Assembly (NCBI RefSeq): GCF_014189855.1
Contig: NZ_BJFN01000003.1
Span: forward strand, 372,001 to 436,000
Source of the DNA: Buttiauxella sp. A111
Lineage (GTDB): Bacteria > Pseudomonadota > Gammaproteobacteria > Enterobacterales > Enterobacteriaceae
Direction: 5' to 3'
Length of the DNA stretch: 64,000 nt
Below are positions 17,554-27,582 of the stretch, piece after piece (position 1 is the first letter of the stretch; each line of letters begins with the position of its first letter). Below the pieces are notes generated by a model, which had not been told where the DNA came from, ran no database searches, and saw nothing but the letters and a program-made list of their open reading frames with translations. A program made the position numbers and the translations under genes.

Positions 17554-18723
17554 TTAATAATAGCTAATCGTCACATTGGCCTTACCGGTAATTTTACCGG
17601 TAAACGGCTGACCATCTTTTGTAATATCATCGGCGGTTTGTACAATAGCGGCCGAATATTTCACGCTGTTTGCACCTTTACGAAAAGCCCCAAGATCGTT
17701 TTGAACGCCTAGTACAACGGGTTTATCGTCCTGATCGTAAAGCTCAATCCCCACACCGTCTAAAGCTTTTAATCCGCCACTGGCATCATAAGCATTTAAC
17801 CTTGCTTGCAGTGACTTAGCGGTATGCGCATCGTCGAAAGTGAGCTCCATATGGCTGGTGAACGTACTACAGGTGAAACTGATACCAAACAAAGTCCGGT
17901 TACCAACCAATGGCAAGGATTCACCACTTCGTTTAGAAAATGAACCGAGATCGACCGTTTGATGTGGGTTATCCAGCGAACATGAAGGTGCCGCCATATA
18001 AACCCCGCTGCCAAGCGGCACACTAATATCAGTACTTCCCGCAAAACCATCAACGGTAAAAACTAAATCGTATCCTGGCGGAATAACAGGTAACTCGCTG
18101 TATTCGACCCAACCATATTTAATCAACTCAACGCGCATTGACTCAATCGCATAGTTATAAACCTGGTCGAATTTATACTGCGTTTTCTCACTATTATGTT
18201 GCGCACCAAACTGCACCAGCGATGTGTCAGGGCCAATATTCACAATCGGATATTCAGCCCCAAGGCTTTTACCCGGCATCATTGCAGCCGATGGATAACT
18301 GCTCGGCGGTGTTTCTCCACTGATCGCCGTGGCCTTAATAAACATTTTAAGTTTTATGCCGTTATTGCTGGTGTCGGCCTCACCAATCCAGTTTAGTGGT
18401 TTACCATTCACCGACTTGAGTTTTAACGTTACATATCCATCAAACCCTACGGGAGGGGCAACATACGCACCATTGGTTGTACAACTCAAACGCATATTCG
18501 GCAAAAAATAGGCGTAGTCGACGTTTAAGATCACCGAGTAATCGGGTAAATCTTCATCGACCGCAATCGGGTGCGCACGAGTAAACGGTGAAAAAGGTGC
18601 CGCGCCTCCCGTATCAATTTCGCAACTTAGTCCTGACGCGGCCAGCGCTGAGCCACAACTGATAACGAACAGTATCAGCCCGAATACGGAAGCGATAATC
18701 GGGGGTAAATGGACACGTTTCAT
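17554..18723 (-). CDS. Fimbrial tip adhesin
   Basis: This 389-aa secreted protein has a signal peptide (about residues 1-28) and the two-domain layout of chaperone-usher tip adhesins: a unique N-terminal lectin-like half and a C-terminal pilin domain ending in the alternating hydrophobic, penultimate-tyrosine strand (NVTISYY) that the chaperone binds. It is the last gene of a pilin-usher-chaperone-adhesin operon. The N-terminal half has no recognised relative here, so the receptor is unknown. Confidence 0.86.
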   Translation of the reverse strand: MKRVHLPPIIASVFGLILFVISCGSALAASGLSCEIDTGGAAPFSPFTRAHPIAVDEDLPDYSVILNVDYAYFLPNMRLSCTTNGAYVAPPVGFDGYVTLKLKSVNGKPLNWIGEADTSNNGIKLKMFIKATAISGETPPSSYPSAAMMPGKSLGAEYPIVNIGPDTSLVQFGAQHNSEKTQYKFDQVYNYAIESMRVELIKYGWVEYSELPVIPPGYDLVFTVDGFAGSTDISVPLGSGVYMAAPSCSLDNPHQTVDLGSFSKRSGESLPLVGNRTLFGISFTCSTFTSHMELTFDDAHTAKSLQARLNAYDASGGLKALDGVGIELYDQDDKPVVLGVQNDLGAFRKGANSVKYSAAIVQTADDITKDGQPFTGKITGKANVTISYY

Positions 18724-18733
18724 AGGTGCCTCG

Positions 18734-19453
18734 TTAGAAAGTCAATTTCTGATGCTGCACCGGAGTGTCGCCGCCGAAATCATTGATTAAAGAGGAATTC
18801 AGCTCCGCAGATTTACCAGCAGCCTGCGCTGGAACTTCGTAGCGCTGTTCACCTTTCGCGGGAACCATGGCGTGTACATCCGCAAAGGGTAGCGTTTTAC
18901 CTGCACTGGTCACTGAAAGCTCAGAGAAACTGACGACATAAGGAGAAGGGTTGGTTACCACCAGCCAGGATTTATTACCGTCATGCTGAACTTGCCATTT
19001 TAGTTGCCCGGCGGTGTCAGCCGGGTTGGCGTTTAAATGTTCAGGGCGCACAAAAACTTTTAACCGTGTACGAATCGCCAACTGGAGCTGGTTTCCGGCA
19101 CTTTTAGTTACCGAAGGAACCTCCTGAATCCACAACCAATAAACGGATTCGCGGTCCTGCGGAATTTTCCCCGGAATTAATACGATACGTAATTTCCCTT
19201 CACGGCCAGCGTTCATTTTAAATAATGGCGGTGTGAGGACAAAAGGCAGGTTTTTATCACTGCCATTAAGATCCTCAATCCACGACTGAACTAAATAAGG
19301 ATGCTCTTTATCGTCATTAAGCAATTTGACGGATGTTTCTTTATCACTTTCCTGAACAATAACGCGCGTCAATGCAGGGCGGATAGCAGCATGAGCGGCA
19401 CTGCTAAGTAATAAAAGACTCAGGGCGGTGGTGGTAAAAGTTTTAAATTTCAT
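18734..19453 (-). CDS. Periplasmic fimbrial chaperone
   Basis: This 239-aa protein has a signal peptide (ending AHA-A) and the PapD-like immunoglobulin fold, with the N-terminal RVIVQ strand, the YWLWIQEVP motif and the basic groove residues typical of the family. It caps fimbrial subunits in the periplasm. The ATG at 19453 is preceded by GGAGAATCT and lies 11 bp after the usher stop; the frame runs seven codons further upstream into the usher end, which is not part of the chaperone. Confidence 0.93.
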   Translation of the reverse strand: MKFKTFTTTALSLLLLSSAAHAAIRPALTRVIVQESDKETSVKLLNDDKEHPYLVQSWIEDLNGSDKNLPFVLTPPLFKMNAGREGKLRIVLIPGKIPQDRESVYWLWIQEVPSVTKSAGNQLQLAIRTRLKVFVRPEHLNANPADTAGQLKWQVQHDGNKSWLVVTNPSPYVVSFSELSVTSAGKTLPFADVHAMVPAKGEQRYEVPAQAAGKSAELNSSLINDFGGDTPVQHQKLTF

Positions 19454-19464
19454 AGATTCTCCGG

Positions 19465-21996
19465 TTAGCGACAAATGGCATTGATTTGTTGATACCAGGG
19501 CTCTGCCGAATTTTTTGCCGCCGGTAACGTAAATTCACATTGGGTATGGTTATCGAGATCAACACGTATCACTGTGTTGTCCTCAGCAAGCACTCCGCTG
19601 AGATAGAGCAAACCGTTATCAGCAACCATGCCGACCTGTGATTTTCCTTGCCACACCGCCGCCCCGAAAGGTGCCGGTTTTCCATCTGCGAGTTGTAGAT
19701 TGACTAATGCGCGGCGTCCAACCCGCGTCTGAAACTGGCGCACAACAACGGCACCGTGAGTGGGAATAACCCCAATGCCACCGTCCAGTAATTCAATATT
19801 TTCCGCCGCCTGCCGGGTATTTAATGACAATGCATTGTCACGGTAAGGCATGATGGAAGGCACAACAGCTTTCCCCCAGCGGTTCGTTTTAACGCCGGGT
19901 TGCCCTTCCACTGCGATATTCTCAGCACCCGGTGTTTCAACGATGGCCACCGTATCCCCCAGCATTTGCGAAAGAACGATGCCATCGCGATAAGCCACCA
20001 CCCCACCCGTTACCCCAGCAGAATATTGCCTGGTTTGCGGGCCGACACTTGCGCTGGCATTAAAGCTCGCCATGCTATTGCGATAGCCCATCGACGCCGA
20101 AGGGGTGTAACCGAATTCATTGTGCTGTGCCGAAAGGCTGTAATTCAGCGCACTTTCAAGCCCCGTCCCGGAAAGAGTTGCCATTTGCGAACTGCTGGTG
20201 TTGTTACCATTGGTCGTGGTGAAAGAGACATTACGGCTGTTTTTATCCCCGGCATCTAATGGCACAGAGAAGTTCAACGACAGCATACGGTCGCCAGGCT
20301 CCGATCCATCATAGGCAGCCTGATAGCTGTAACTTAGCCCGACGTTAACTTTCTTAATTTGCGCGCTGTAACCCAGCGTTACCGATGTATCTCTACGGTC
20401 GGTGTCGGTGTAACTATTACGATCAAGGGTGAAATATCCGTTTCCGTACTCGCCCATCCCCTGGTTCAGGGTCACCTGTATTTCACTCTTTTTGGAATAA
20501 CGCGTCTGGTCGTCATCTGAATTCTGCCAACGCCAGCGGGCATAGTCAGAGAAGTCCATAAAATCGCCTGACTGATACCGATAGCCCATGAGTTGCAATG
20601 ACGTATCCGTGTCATCGAATCGACGCGCATACTGTGCGCGAAGCACATGACCGGTACTATCCATGGCTTCAGCCTGGCTGTTGTCCGGCTGGTTTTGATG
20701 ATGTTCCAGCGCCCAGTCAAACGAAACGCTTCCCCAAACCCCCATATTAAAACCCGCGCTAATAGCCGAGGACTGATAACCCTCACCCACGAGCAGCAGA
20801 TCGCTCAGTGTCATAACGTCAAAGCCATACTGCAGACTCGCCTGGCTAACCAGAGGCTGCTGGGAAAGTGAGTCGTCACGATAACGGCCTGCGCTTAAAC
20901 TGTAGCGCCAGGTGCCGGGGCGCAGCATGTCCGGGAGCGAGGTATAAGGAACAACAAACTCCTGCTTGCTCCCGTCGCTCTCTTCAACCGTGACATCTAA
21001 ATCAGCGCCAATTTGCCCATTGGTTAAGTCGGTAATAGCAAAACTTCCCGCAGGAACCGTCTGGCTGTAAATAATATTTCCGCGCTGGCGGATAACGACA
21101 CGGGCGTTAGTTCTTGCCACCCCACGAACGATCGGCGAGTAATTAAACGTATCATTTGGCAGCATCTGATTATTCGTTTCCAGAGAGATGCCGCGTATCG
21201 GTAATACACCCAGCACGTCGCTGGAGGTATTTGCATAAACATCCCCGACGGTCATTCGGGAAACTAAACTGGCCAAATCACGTTCCGCATAAGCGCGATC
21301 ATGGTTATTTTCCCAACCGTCTTGTGATTTATTAAAGGTGTCAAAACTATAAAAACGCCAGCTTCCTAAATTCAAACCAGAATTCAGCCCTAAATAAGCA
21401 CTATTATTGCTGGAATTGTCACTGCTATCGTTACCATGATTTTCGGTGTGGTAAACATAGCTGGAATAACTCAGGCGCAGTGCGTTAACACCATCATCCC
21501 ACAGCGAAGGATCGATCATCTCGGCTTTCTGCGAAGTCGTCATTGCCGCCTGTGGCACGGTGATTAACAGTTGCTGCATAGATTCATCGTACTGAATTTT
21601 TGCTTCCGGCCAATGAGACGTGAGATTCAGGCAGCTTTGATCATCATATTTACCCGTCTCGCTCAGATCCTGGCTGCTGATTTGACTGCTGTGTAATATT
21701 GCCGGAGTCAGACAAGGTATGGCACTTTTGCTATCAGCAACGCTAATAAAATTAACTTTAGTTTTAAACACCGAATGTTCATTGACGACAATTTCAACCT
21801 CTTTCTGCCCTGGTTGCAGAGTATCAGGTGAATAAAACTGAGGCGGAATTGACTGACCCGATGTTCGTAAAAAATCGCTATCGAAAGATGAGTCCGATTG
21901 AGTATCTTCAATCTTATTCATTTCACTATTAGCGTAAAAAGGAAATAAGGCGGGTAGAATGATAGCAATAATAAAACAATAATTATTAACTACCAT
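19465..21996 (-). CDS. Fimbrial outer-membrane usher
   Basis: This 843-aa protein is a PapC/FimD-family usher. It has a signal peptide, an N-terminal chaperone-binding domain, a central 24-strand beta barrel with plug (about residues 130-650) and C-terminal beta-sandwich domains with a terminal conserved cysteine (FTLPAAKN region and final C-R). It exports and assembles the pilin and adhesin encoded on either side. Confidence 0.94.
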   Translation of the reverse strand: MVVNNYCFIIAIILPALFPFYANSEMNKIEDTQSDSSFDSDFLRTSGQSIPPQFYSPDTLQPGQKEVEIVVNEHSVFKTKVNFISVADSKSAIPCLTPAILHSSQISSQDLSETGKYDDQSCLNLTSHWPEAKIQYDESMQQLLITVPQAAMTTSQKAEMIDPSLWDDGVNALRLSYSSYVYHTENHGNDSSDNSSNNSAYLGLNSGLNLGSWRFYSFDTFNKSQDGWENNHDRAYAERDLASLVSRMTVGDVYANTSSDVLGVLPIRGISLETNNQMLPNDTFNYSPIVRGVARTNARVVIRQRGNIIYSQTVPAGSFAITDLTNGQIGADLDVTVEESDGSKQEFVVPYTSLPDMLRPGTWRYSLSAGRYRDDSLSQQPLVSQASLQYGFDVMTLSDLLLVGEGYQSSAISAGFNMGVWGSVSFDWALEHHQNQPDNSQAEAMDSTGHVLRAQYARRFDDTDTSLQLMGYRYQSGDFMDFSDYARWRWQNSDDDQTRYSKKSEIQVTLNQGMGEYGNGYFTLDRNSYTDTDRRDTSVTLGYSAQIKKVNVGLSYSYQAAYDGSEPGDRMLSLNFSVPLDAGDKNSRNVSFTTTNGNNTSSSQMATLSGTGLESALNYSLSAQHNEFGYTPSASMGYRNSMASFNASASVGPQTRQYSAGVTGGVVAYRDGIVLSQMLGDTVAIVETPGAENIAVEGQPGVKTNRWGKAVVPSIMPYRDNALSLNTRQAAENIELLDGGIGVIPTHGAVVVRQFQTRVGRRALVNLQLADGKPAPFGAAVWQGKSQVGMVADNGLLYLSGVLAEDNTVIRVDLDNHTQCEFTLPAAKNSAEPWYQQINAICR

Positions 21997-22035
21997 AATA
22001 CCTACCCGCTTTAATAACCCAGAGAGAAAACAGAA

Positions 22036-22584
22036 TTAGTTATAAACAATATCGACAAAACTTTTCGCTGTAACTTTTCCAACACCAACACTTGGCGTAG
22101 AGGTATTCGCTTTATAAGCCACTTTGAATTTCAGAGCAGTTTTCCCAGTGGTCAATAATTGCTTCTCTGAAGGATTGACACCGTTAATATCAATCGGTGT
22201 TGAACCATTATTTTCCAGAATTGCAATGCCAACACCAGTGGCTGGATTAACATCAGTACTTATATTTTTCAAAATACTTCCGTCAACGGGATCAGGTGTG
22301 CCACTGAATTTTACCTGGGCATTTTTCACCGTGGTGGTTGTACAACCCTTGAGATCAATGGTGAAATCCGTCATCCCGGCATAGAGGTTGCCAGTGGAGA
22401 AAGCGCTGGTACTAACCGGTGATAAATCCATAACACCGCTGGTTACAGCAATGCCATTGAAGCCCTCGAGAGTGCAGGCTGACGAAGTGATTTCGCCATT
22501 AAATGTGATATCCCCGTCCGCAGCCATTGCGCCAGAAGACATGGCACCTAACACTGATAACAGTGCTAGTTTTTTAAACGTCAT
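22036..22584 (-). CDS. Major fimbrial subunit
   Basis: This 182-aa type-1-family pilin has a signal peptide (ending AMA-A), a conserved disulfide pair (C near residues 37 and 80) and the C-terminal SFVDIVYN strand with the penultimate tyrosine. It is the first gene of the operon and so probably the main shaft protein. An upstream gap of over 400 bp contains its promoter. Confidence 0.93.
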   Translation of the reverse strand: MTFKKLALLSVLGAMSSGAMAADGDITFNGEITSSACTLEGFNGIAVTSGVMDLSPVSTSAFSTGNLYAGMTDFTIDLKGCTTTTVKNAQVKFSGTPDPVDGSILKNISTDVNPATGVGIAILENNGSTPIDINGVNPSEKQLLTTGKTALKFKVAYKANTSTPSVGVGKVTAKSFVDIVYN

Positions 22585-23013
22585 ATAATTTTCCTTAATT
22601 TACTATTTGAGCTGAATTAAATAAGCAATGAGATCCAAGATAATCACCTCGAATTTCAATAATTATATCCATCGACCAGAGCACCAGCTATTAGCATTGC
22701 TTTGTTATTTATTAAGCCGATCTAAATGATTTTGAATTGATTAAAAAATACCGATTAATTAATTGCACCAGAAATATTCAGATTATGAATGAGAAGATTT
22801 AATTTTTGTCGTATTAACAAATTAGAATCAGACTTTTTACAAATCGATTTAAATAATGCATTAACGTTTAAACATTCAAACAGGTGTGCATTTCGATAAG
22901 ATCGGTTGTCAGCAAAGGCCTCCTCAACTCTGACCAAAAAAAGCGAACATTATCACTAACTATTTTTTAACAACCTACCGCCACCAGGGTACAATCCGGC
23001 AACAAAAAGCCAC
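22585..23013. promoter_or_regulatory. Fimbrial operon promoter region
   Basis: This 429-bp AT-rich gap separates the leftward fimbrial operon from the rightward DUF2946 gene and should hold both promoters. A TACAAT -10 candidate at 22990-22995 would serve the rightward gene. No inverted repeats typical of a phase-variable switch, and no recombinase gene, were seen nearby. A short leftward frame at 22755-22937 is not convincing. Confidence 0.45.
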
Positions 23014-23454
23014 TTGCGAATTGCCCGATTGCCGTCACTTTTCACTCTTTCGCGCCATAAATGGTTATCAGCGCTCGCGTTGCTGGCGATGCTGATGCTT
23101 TTTATCGCCCCTGTGATTTCAAAATCACTGGAGCACTCGCGGGTCGCGAAGGACGGTGAACATCAGATGGCAGGCCACTCAAGTAGCCAGATGATGGAAA
23201 TGGGGGCAATGAAAATGCCCGCCTCTTCGCATCTGATGCCGGGTGCAGGCGCATCTTTGATGGACGATATTGCCTGTGGATACTGTCAACTGTTGTTGCA
23301 TATCCCGCTGATTGTCTGGCTGTTTATTCCTTTTATCTGGCTGGCATGGCGCATTTCACGCGTACTCCCCCCACCCGTTATCGCCCCACTTCTGGCTCAG
23401 CATGACGATGCCGACGCTCTGCCCCGCGCCCCTCCTGTCGTGCCGTTTCGTTAA
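23014..23454 (+). CDS. DUF2946 membrane protein, Met/His-rich
   Basis: This protein of up to 146 aa begins with a basic stretch and a hydrophobic segment (about 18-36), then a loop very rich in Met and His (about 50-75), a CGYC motif (88-91) and a second hydrophobic segment. The pattern fits the DUF2946 family, often found beside metal-uptake genes. The start is uncertain: TTG at 23014 or 23029, with no clear ribosome binding site and a -10 element only about 20 bp upstream. The gene is followed after 39 bp by a PepSY protein. A copper-handling role is inferred, not shown. Confidence 0.75.
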   Translation: MRIARLPSLFTLSRHKWLSALALLAMLMLFIAPVISKSLEHSRVAKDGEHQMAGHSSSQMMEMGAMKMPASSHLMPGAGASLMDDIACGYCQLLLHIPLIVWLFIPFIWLAWRISRVLPPPVIAPLLAQHDDADALPRAPPVVPFR

Positions 23455-23493
23455 AAAATACCCATTAACGTCACTGTTCTACAGAGGATAACT

Positions 23494-24873
23494 ATGTCTG
23501 TGAATCACTCTCAGCTCGCCTGTCGTGGAGCGCTGCTAACGCTTGTGCGTCGCCTGCATTTTTACATCGGCCTGTTTATCGGCCCGTTTATTTTCGTCGC
23601 AGCCCTGACGGGCACACTCTATGTACTGACACCACAAATTGAGAATGCGCTTTATCATCAGGCACTGCACACCAAGGATGCTGGAGAAAACCAACCCCTT
23701 TCACAGCAAATTGCCGCAGCACGCAAATATATCGGCGAAGATGCTGCTATTTACGCTGTGCGCCCTGCCCCGCAAACTGGCGATACAACACGCGTGCAGT
23801 TTGTCGACCCGGCATTAGGGGAGTCCGAATCGAGAGCTATTTTTGTCGCCCCGGCCTCACTGGCCATTCAGGGAGATATGACGGTGTACGGCACCAGCGG
23901 TGTGCTCCCGCTGCGTACCTGGATTGACCAATTCCATCGCGGTTTATTGTTGGGAGAAACAGGGCGTATTTACAGCGAACTGGCGGCTTCGTGGCTGTGG
24001 ATTGCCGCATTAGGTGGCGTGATTCTGTGGTTAACGTCACGCCCAAAAAGAGTGCGGAAAGTGCGGCAGACCCCGCAAAGAAAAGCACGCCACTGGCACA
24101 TTACGCTGGGTAGCACGCTACTGCTCGGGCTGCTCTTTTTCTCCGCAACCGGGCTGACCTGGTCACAGTGGGCAGGAGAGAATATCGACAAAATGCGCAG
24201 TTCGCTGGGTTGGATGACGCCGCAGGTCAATACCGCGCTGAGCCCGCAAACAAGCCATCAGCACTCCGACCCTCACGCGGAACATCACGCCATGATGCCG
24301 GGAATGGTGATGCCTGAAACGAATGACAGTCACTGGGACAAGGTGCTCCACGCCGCTCGCGCTGCGGGAATTGAATCTGACAAGGTGGAAATCCGCGCAC
24401 CGCGTTCAGCAGGCAAAGCCTGGACTGTGACTGAAATTGACCGCGCGTGGCCGACTCACGTCGATACGGCGGCGGTCGATCCGAATGGCTTTAAGGTCAT
24501 CGACCGGACTTATTTCGCTGATTTCCCAATGGTTGCCAAACTCACACGTTGGGGAATTGATGCTCACATGGGAGTGCTATTCGGGCTGCCGAATCAGCTG
24601 TTGCTGGCAGCGTTTGGTTTTGGTCTATGCGGGATGATCCTTCTGGGTTACCGCATGTGGTGGCTCAGACGCCCGGCAATGTCTGCGAGCCATCCCGCAC
24701 AAACACTCAGCGAGGCGTGGCTTGCTCTGCCACTCGTCTGGCGCAGCGTCATGGTGATTATTGCCCTGCTATTGGGCATGGCTTTGCCGGTGATGGGCGT
24801 CAGTCTGCTGTTGTTCATCGCCACTGATATTGCTCGCTGGCGGATACAAGCCCTTAAACCGCAGACCTCATAG
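23494..24873 (+). CDS. PepSY-TM domain inner-membrane protein
   Basis: This 459-aa protein has the PepSY-associated transmembrane layout: a first helix around 22-48, a large periplasmic PepSY part, helices around 165-182, 203-225 and 350-372, and C-terminal helices. Relatives are linked to siderophore or metal uptake and to membrane reductases. Residues 251-280 form a His/Met-rich loop (HQHSDPHAEHHAMMPGMVMP), pointing to metal binding, perhaps copper. It is probably co-transcribed with the DUF2946 gene. The start follows AGAGGATAACT. Confidence 0.85.
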   Translation: MSVNHSQLACRGALLTLVRRLHFYIGLFIGPFIFVAALTGTLYVLTPQIENALYHQALHTKDAGENQPLSQQIAAARKYIGEDAAIYAVRPAPQTGDTTRVQFVDPALGESESRAIFVAPASLAIQGDMTVYGTSGVLPLRTWIDQFHRGLLLGETGRIYSELAASWLWIAALGGVILWLTSRPKRVRKVRQTPQRKARHWHITLGSTLLLGLLFFSATGLTWSQWAGENIDKMRSSLGWMTPQVNTALSPQTSHQHSDPHAEHHAMMPGMVMPETNDSHWDKVLHAARAAGIESDKVEIRAPRSAGKAWTVTEIDRAWPTHVDTAAVDPNGFKVIDRTYFADFPMVAKLTRWGIDAHMGVLFGLPNQLLLAAFGFGLCGMILLGYRMWWLRRPAMSASHPAQTLSEAWLALPLVWRSVMVIIALLLGMALPVMGVSLLLFIATDIARWRIQALKPQTS

Positions 24874-24895
24874 AGCAGGTCATCAAAATGCCATT

Positions 24896-24920
24896 CGCCG
24901 GTAACAAGGTAAAACCGGCG
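24896..24920 (+). terminator. Hairpin after PepSY gene
   Basis: Arms CGCCGGT and ACCGGCG pair around an 11-base loop just after the PepSY gene. There is no U tract, so termination is uncertain; it could be a REP-like remnant. Confidence 0.4.
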
Positions 24921-24958
24921 GGTGGTGCTAACACTTCTGCTTCAAATCCCCCTCAAAT

Positions 24959-24973
24959 ATTGGTCCTACCAAT
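24959..24973 (+). promoter_or_regulatory. LldR operator, upstream copy
   Basis: ATTGGTCCTACCAAT is a 15-base near-perfect palindrome of the GntR/FadR-type (TNGTNNNACNA) and is repeated exactly 125 bp downstream. In E. coli LldR binds two such operators flanking the lldPRD promoter and forms a loop. Confidence 0.85.
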
Positions 24974-25083
24974 CCAGCCAAAAATGTGACTGGTTTACCC
25001 ATACCAACAAAATTAGTTACACGCTTATTGCCATCGGTTAACAAAAGATTAACCTTTACGCATTACTTCCCCTACATCGCCAG

Positions 25084-25098
25084 ATTGGTCCTACCAAT
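25084..25098 (+). promoter_or_regulatory. LldR operator, downstream copy
   Basis: This is the second exact copy of ATTGGTCCTACCAAT, 44 bp before the lldP start codon and most likely within the transcribed leader. Together with the upstream copy it fits repression by looping and relief by L-lactate. Confidence 0.85.
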
Positions 25099-25141
25099 AA
25101 AGCGAAAAATAATAAGTACATCACTTTCTGGAGAGTCCTGC

Positions 25142-26797
25142 ATGCAAGCCTGGCAACAAGTCTACGACCCGGCAGGGAACATCTGGCTATCAAGCCTCAT
25201 CGCTGCTATTCCGATTATTTTCTTCTTTTTTGCGCTGATTAAATTGCGCATGAAAGGTTATACCGCCGCCACCATCACTGTTGGCCTGGCATTGCTCGTT
25301 GCCCTGTTTTTCTACCGCATGCCGGTTGACCGCGCCTTATCGTCAGTGGTTTACGGCTTCTTCTACGGATTGTGGCCGATTGCGTGGATTATTATCGCAG
25401 CGGTATTCGTCTATAAAATCTCGGTGAAAACCGGGCAGTTCGACATTATTCGCTCGTCGATTCTGTCCATCACGCCCGACCAACGTCTGCAAATGCTCAT
25501 CGTCGGTTTCTCTTTCGGTGCGTTTCTGGAAGGGGCTGCCGGGTTCGGCGCACCCGTGGCGATTACCGCCGCATTGCTGGTAGGTTTGGGCTTTAACCCG
25601 CTCTACGCCGCAGGCCTGTGCTTGATAGTGAACACCGCGCCGGTCGCGTTTGGTGCGATGGGGATCCCCATTATTGTTGCGGGCCAGGTTACCGGTCTCG
25701 ACAGCTTTGAAATCGGCCAGATGGTGGGCCGCCAGTTGCCGTTCCTGACAATTATTGTGCTGTTCTGGATTATGGCGATTATGGACGGCTGGCGCGGCAT
25801 TAAAGAGACGTGGCCTGCGGTGATGGTAGCGGGCGGATCGTTTGCTATCGCACAGTATCTCAGCTCTAACTTCCTTGGCCCGGAACTGCCGGATATTATC
25901 TCTTCGCTGGTTTCTCTGGTGTGTTTGACGGCATTCTTGCGCGTCTGGAAGCCCGTTCGAATCTTCCGCTTTGGCGATATTGGCGCATCGGTTACCGACC
26001 AAACTCTGGCTCGCCAAAACTACACTTTAGGCCAGGTGGTGCGCGCCTGGATGCCGTTTATCTTCCTGACGGCGACCGTCACTCTGTGGAGTATTCCACC
26101 GTTTAAAGCGCTGTTCGCACCGGGCGGCGCCATGGCTGACTGGGTGTTTAACATCTCCGTGCCGTTCCTCGACAAAATGGTTGAGAAGATGCCACCTGTC
26201 GTGGCGCACAGCATGGCCTATGCCGCGGTCTATAAGTTTGACTGGTTCTCTGCAACCGGAACTGCGATTTTGGTCGCTGCACTTATCTCCATTGTTTATC
26301 TGCGCATGAAGCCGAAAGCTGCGATCGAAACTTTCGGTGAAACGCTGAAAGAACTGGCTCTGCCTATTTACTCGATTGGCATGGTGTTGGCGTTCGCGTT
26401 CATCTCAAACTATTCCGGTCTGTCGGCAACGCTTGCTCTGGCGCTGGCTCATACCGGCCACGCATTTACTTTCTTCTCGCCGTTCCTGGGCTGGCTGGGG
26501 GTATTCCTGACCGGATCAGATACTTCTTCCAACGCGCTGTTTGCGGCATTACAGGCAACAACCGCGCAACAAATCGGCGTGTCCGATCTGCTGCTGGTTG
26601 CGGCTAACACCACCGGTGGCGTAACCGGCAAGATGATTTCGCCACAGTCCATCGCCATCGCCTGTGCGGCTGTAGGCCTGGTGGGTCGCGAATCTGACCT
26701 GTTCCGCTTCACCGTCAAACACAGCCTGATTTTCACCTGCATGGTCGGCGTTATCACAACGCTTCAGGCCTATGTCTTAACCTGGATGATCCCTTGA
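25142..26797 (+). CDS. lldP: L-lactate permease
   Basis: This 551-aa inner-membrane transporter has about a dozen helices and matches E. coli LldP along its whole length. It imports L-lactate (and glycolate) with protons. The ATG at 25142 ([13 protein letters not shown]) aligns with LldP and is preceded by GGAGAGTCCTG; the frame extends 52 codons upstream through the operator region, which is not coding. Its stop codon overlaps the lldR start. Confidence 0.96.
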   Translation: MQAWQQVYDPAGNIWLSSLIAAIPIIFFFFALIKLRMKGYTAATITVGLALLVALFFYRMPVDRALSSVVYGFFYGLWPIAWIIIAAVFVYKISVKTGQFDIIRSSILSITPDQRLQMLIVGFSFGAFLEGAAGFGAPVAITAALLVGLGFNPLYAAGLCLIVNTAPVAFGAMGIPIIVAGQVTGLDSFEIGQMVGRQLPFLTIIVLFWIMAIMDGWRGIKETWPAVMVAGGSFAIAQYLSSNFLGPELPDIISSLVSLVCLTAFLRVWKPVRIFRFGDIGASVTDQTLARQNYTLGQVVRAWMPFIFLTATVTLWSIPPFKALFAPGGAMADWVFNISVPFLDKMVEKMPPVVAHSMAYAAVYKFDWFSATGTAILVAALISIVYLRMKPKAAIETFGETLKELALPIYSIGMVLAFAFISNYSGLSATLALALAHTGHAFTFFSPFLGWLGVFLTGSDTSSNALFAALQATTAQQIGVSDLLLVAANTTGGVTGKMISPQSIAIACAAVGLVGRESDLFRFTVKHSLIFTCMVGVITTLQAYVLTWMIP

Positions 26798-27582
26798 TGA
26801 GCAACCAACCGCGCCTGGCCGACCATCTGGTTGAGCGCGTAAAAGCATTAATTAACGAACGTAAGCTGGAGGCGGGTATGCGGTTGCCCGCCGAACGCCA
26901 GCTGGCCGCCGAGATGGGCGTTTCGCGTTCATCTCTTCGTGAAGCCATTCAAAAACTGATCAGCGAAGGCGTATTAATTAGCCGTCGTGGCGGCGGTACG
27001 TTTGTGCGTTACGAAGTTCAGGCCTGGTCTGAGCAACGCATCGTGCAGCCACTCAAAACGCTGGTTGAGAACGATCCAAACTATCGCTATGACATTCTGG
27101 AAGCGCGGCACGCAATAGAAGCCAGCACCGCCTGGTATGCCGCAATGCGTGCAACCCCGGCTGATAAAGAGAAGCTCATTGCCTGCTTTGACGCGACGGT
27201 GAAATTCAAAGAAAGCGACGATCCTGATCTGGCCGCCCAGGCCGATGTGCGCTTTCATCTGGCGATTGCCGAAGCCTCGCATAACATCGTGTTACTTCAG
27301 ACGATGCGCGGCTTTTTCGACCTGCTGCAATCTTCTGTGATGCACAGCCGCCAACGCATGTACACCGTGCCCGCTATTTTTGCGGGGCTCACCGAACAAC
27401 ATAACGAACTGCTGCAGGCTATTTTGGCCGGCGATCCTGAACGCGCACGCCTCGCGGCGAAAACCCACCTCGGGTTTGTCCATACCACCATCAAAAACCT
27501 GCATGAAGACGAAGCTCGACAGGCGCGGATCAGCCGCCTGCCCGATGAAGATACCGACGTAAAAAGGGACGAAATTCCATGA
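26797..27582 (+). CDS. lldR: GntR-family lactate-responsive regulator
   Basis: This 261-aa regulator has an N-terminal GntR winged helix (about 5-75, [21 protein letters not shown]) and a C-terminal FadR-type all-helical ligand domain (FCD). It represses lldPRD without lactate and can activate with it in E. coli. The start ATG overlaps the lldP TGA by one base, and its end overlaps lldD by four, so the three genes are translationally coupled. The C-terminal tail is a little longer than in E. coli (258 aa). Confidence 0.95.
   Translation: MSNQPRLADHLVERVKALINERKLEAGMRLPAERQLAAEMGVSRSSLREAIQKLISEGVLISRRGGGTFVRYEVQAWSEQRIVQPLKTLVENDPNYRYDILEARHAIEASTAWYAAMRATPADKEKLIACFDATVKFKESDDPDLAAQADVRFHLAIAEASHNIVLLQTMRGFFDLLQSSVMHSRQRMYTVPAIFAGLTEQHNELLQAILAGDPERARLAAKTHLGFVHTTIKNLHEDEARQARISRLPDEDTDVKRDEIP

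Noticed and set aside
22755-22937. A 60-codon leftward frame before the fimbrial operon.
   Set aside because: Low-complexity AT-rich sequence with no support; more likely promoter DNA.
25343-26017. A 224-codon frame antisense to lldP.
   Set aside because: Shadow of lldP; composition unlike real proteins.
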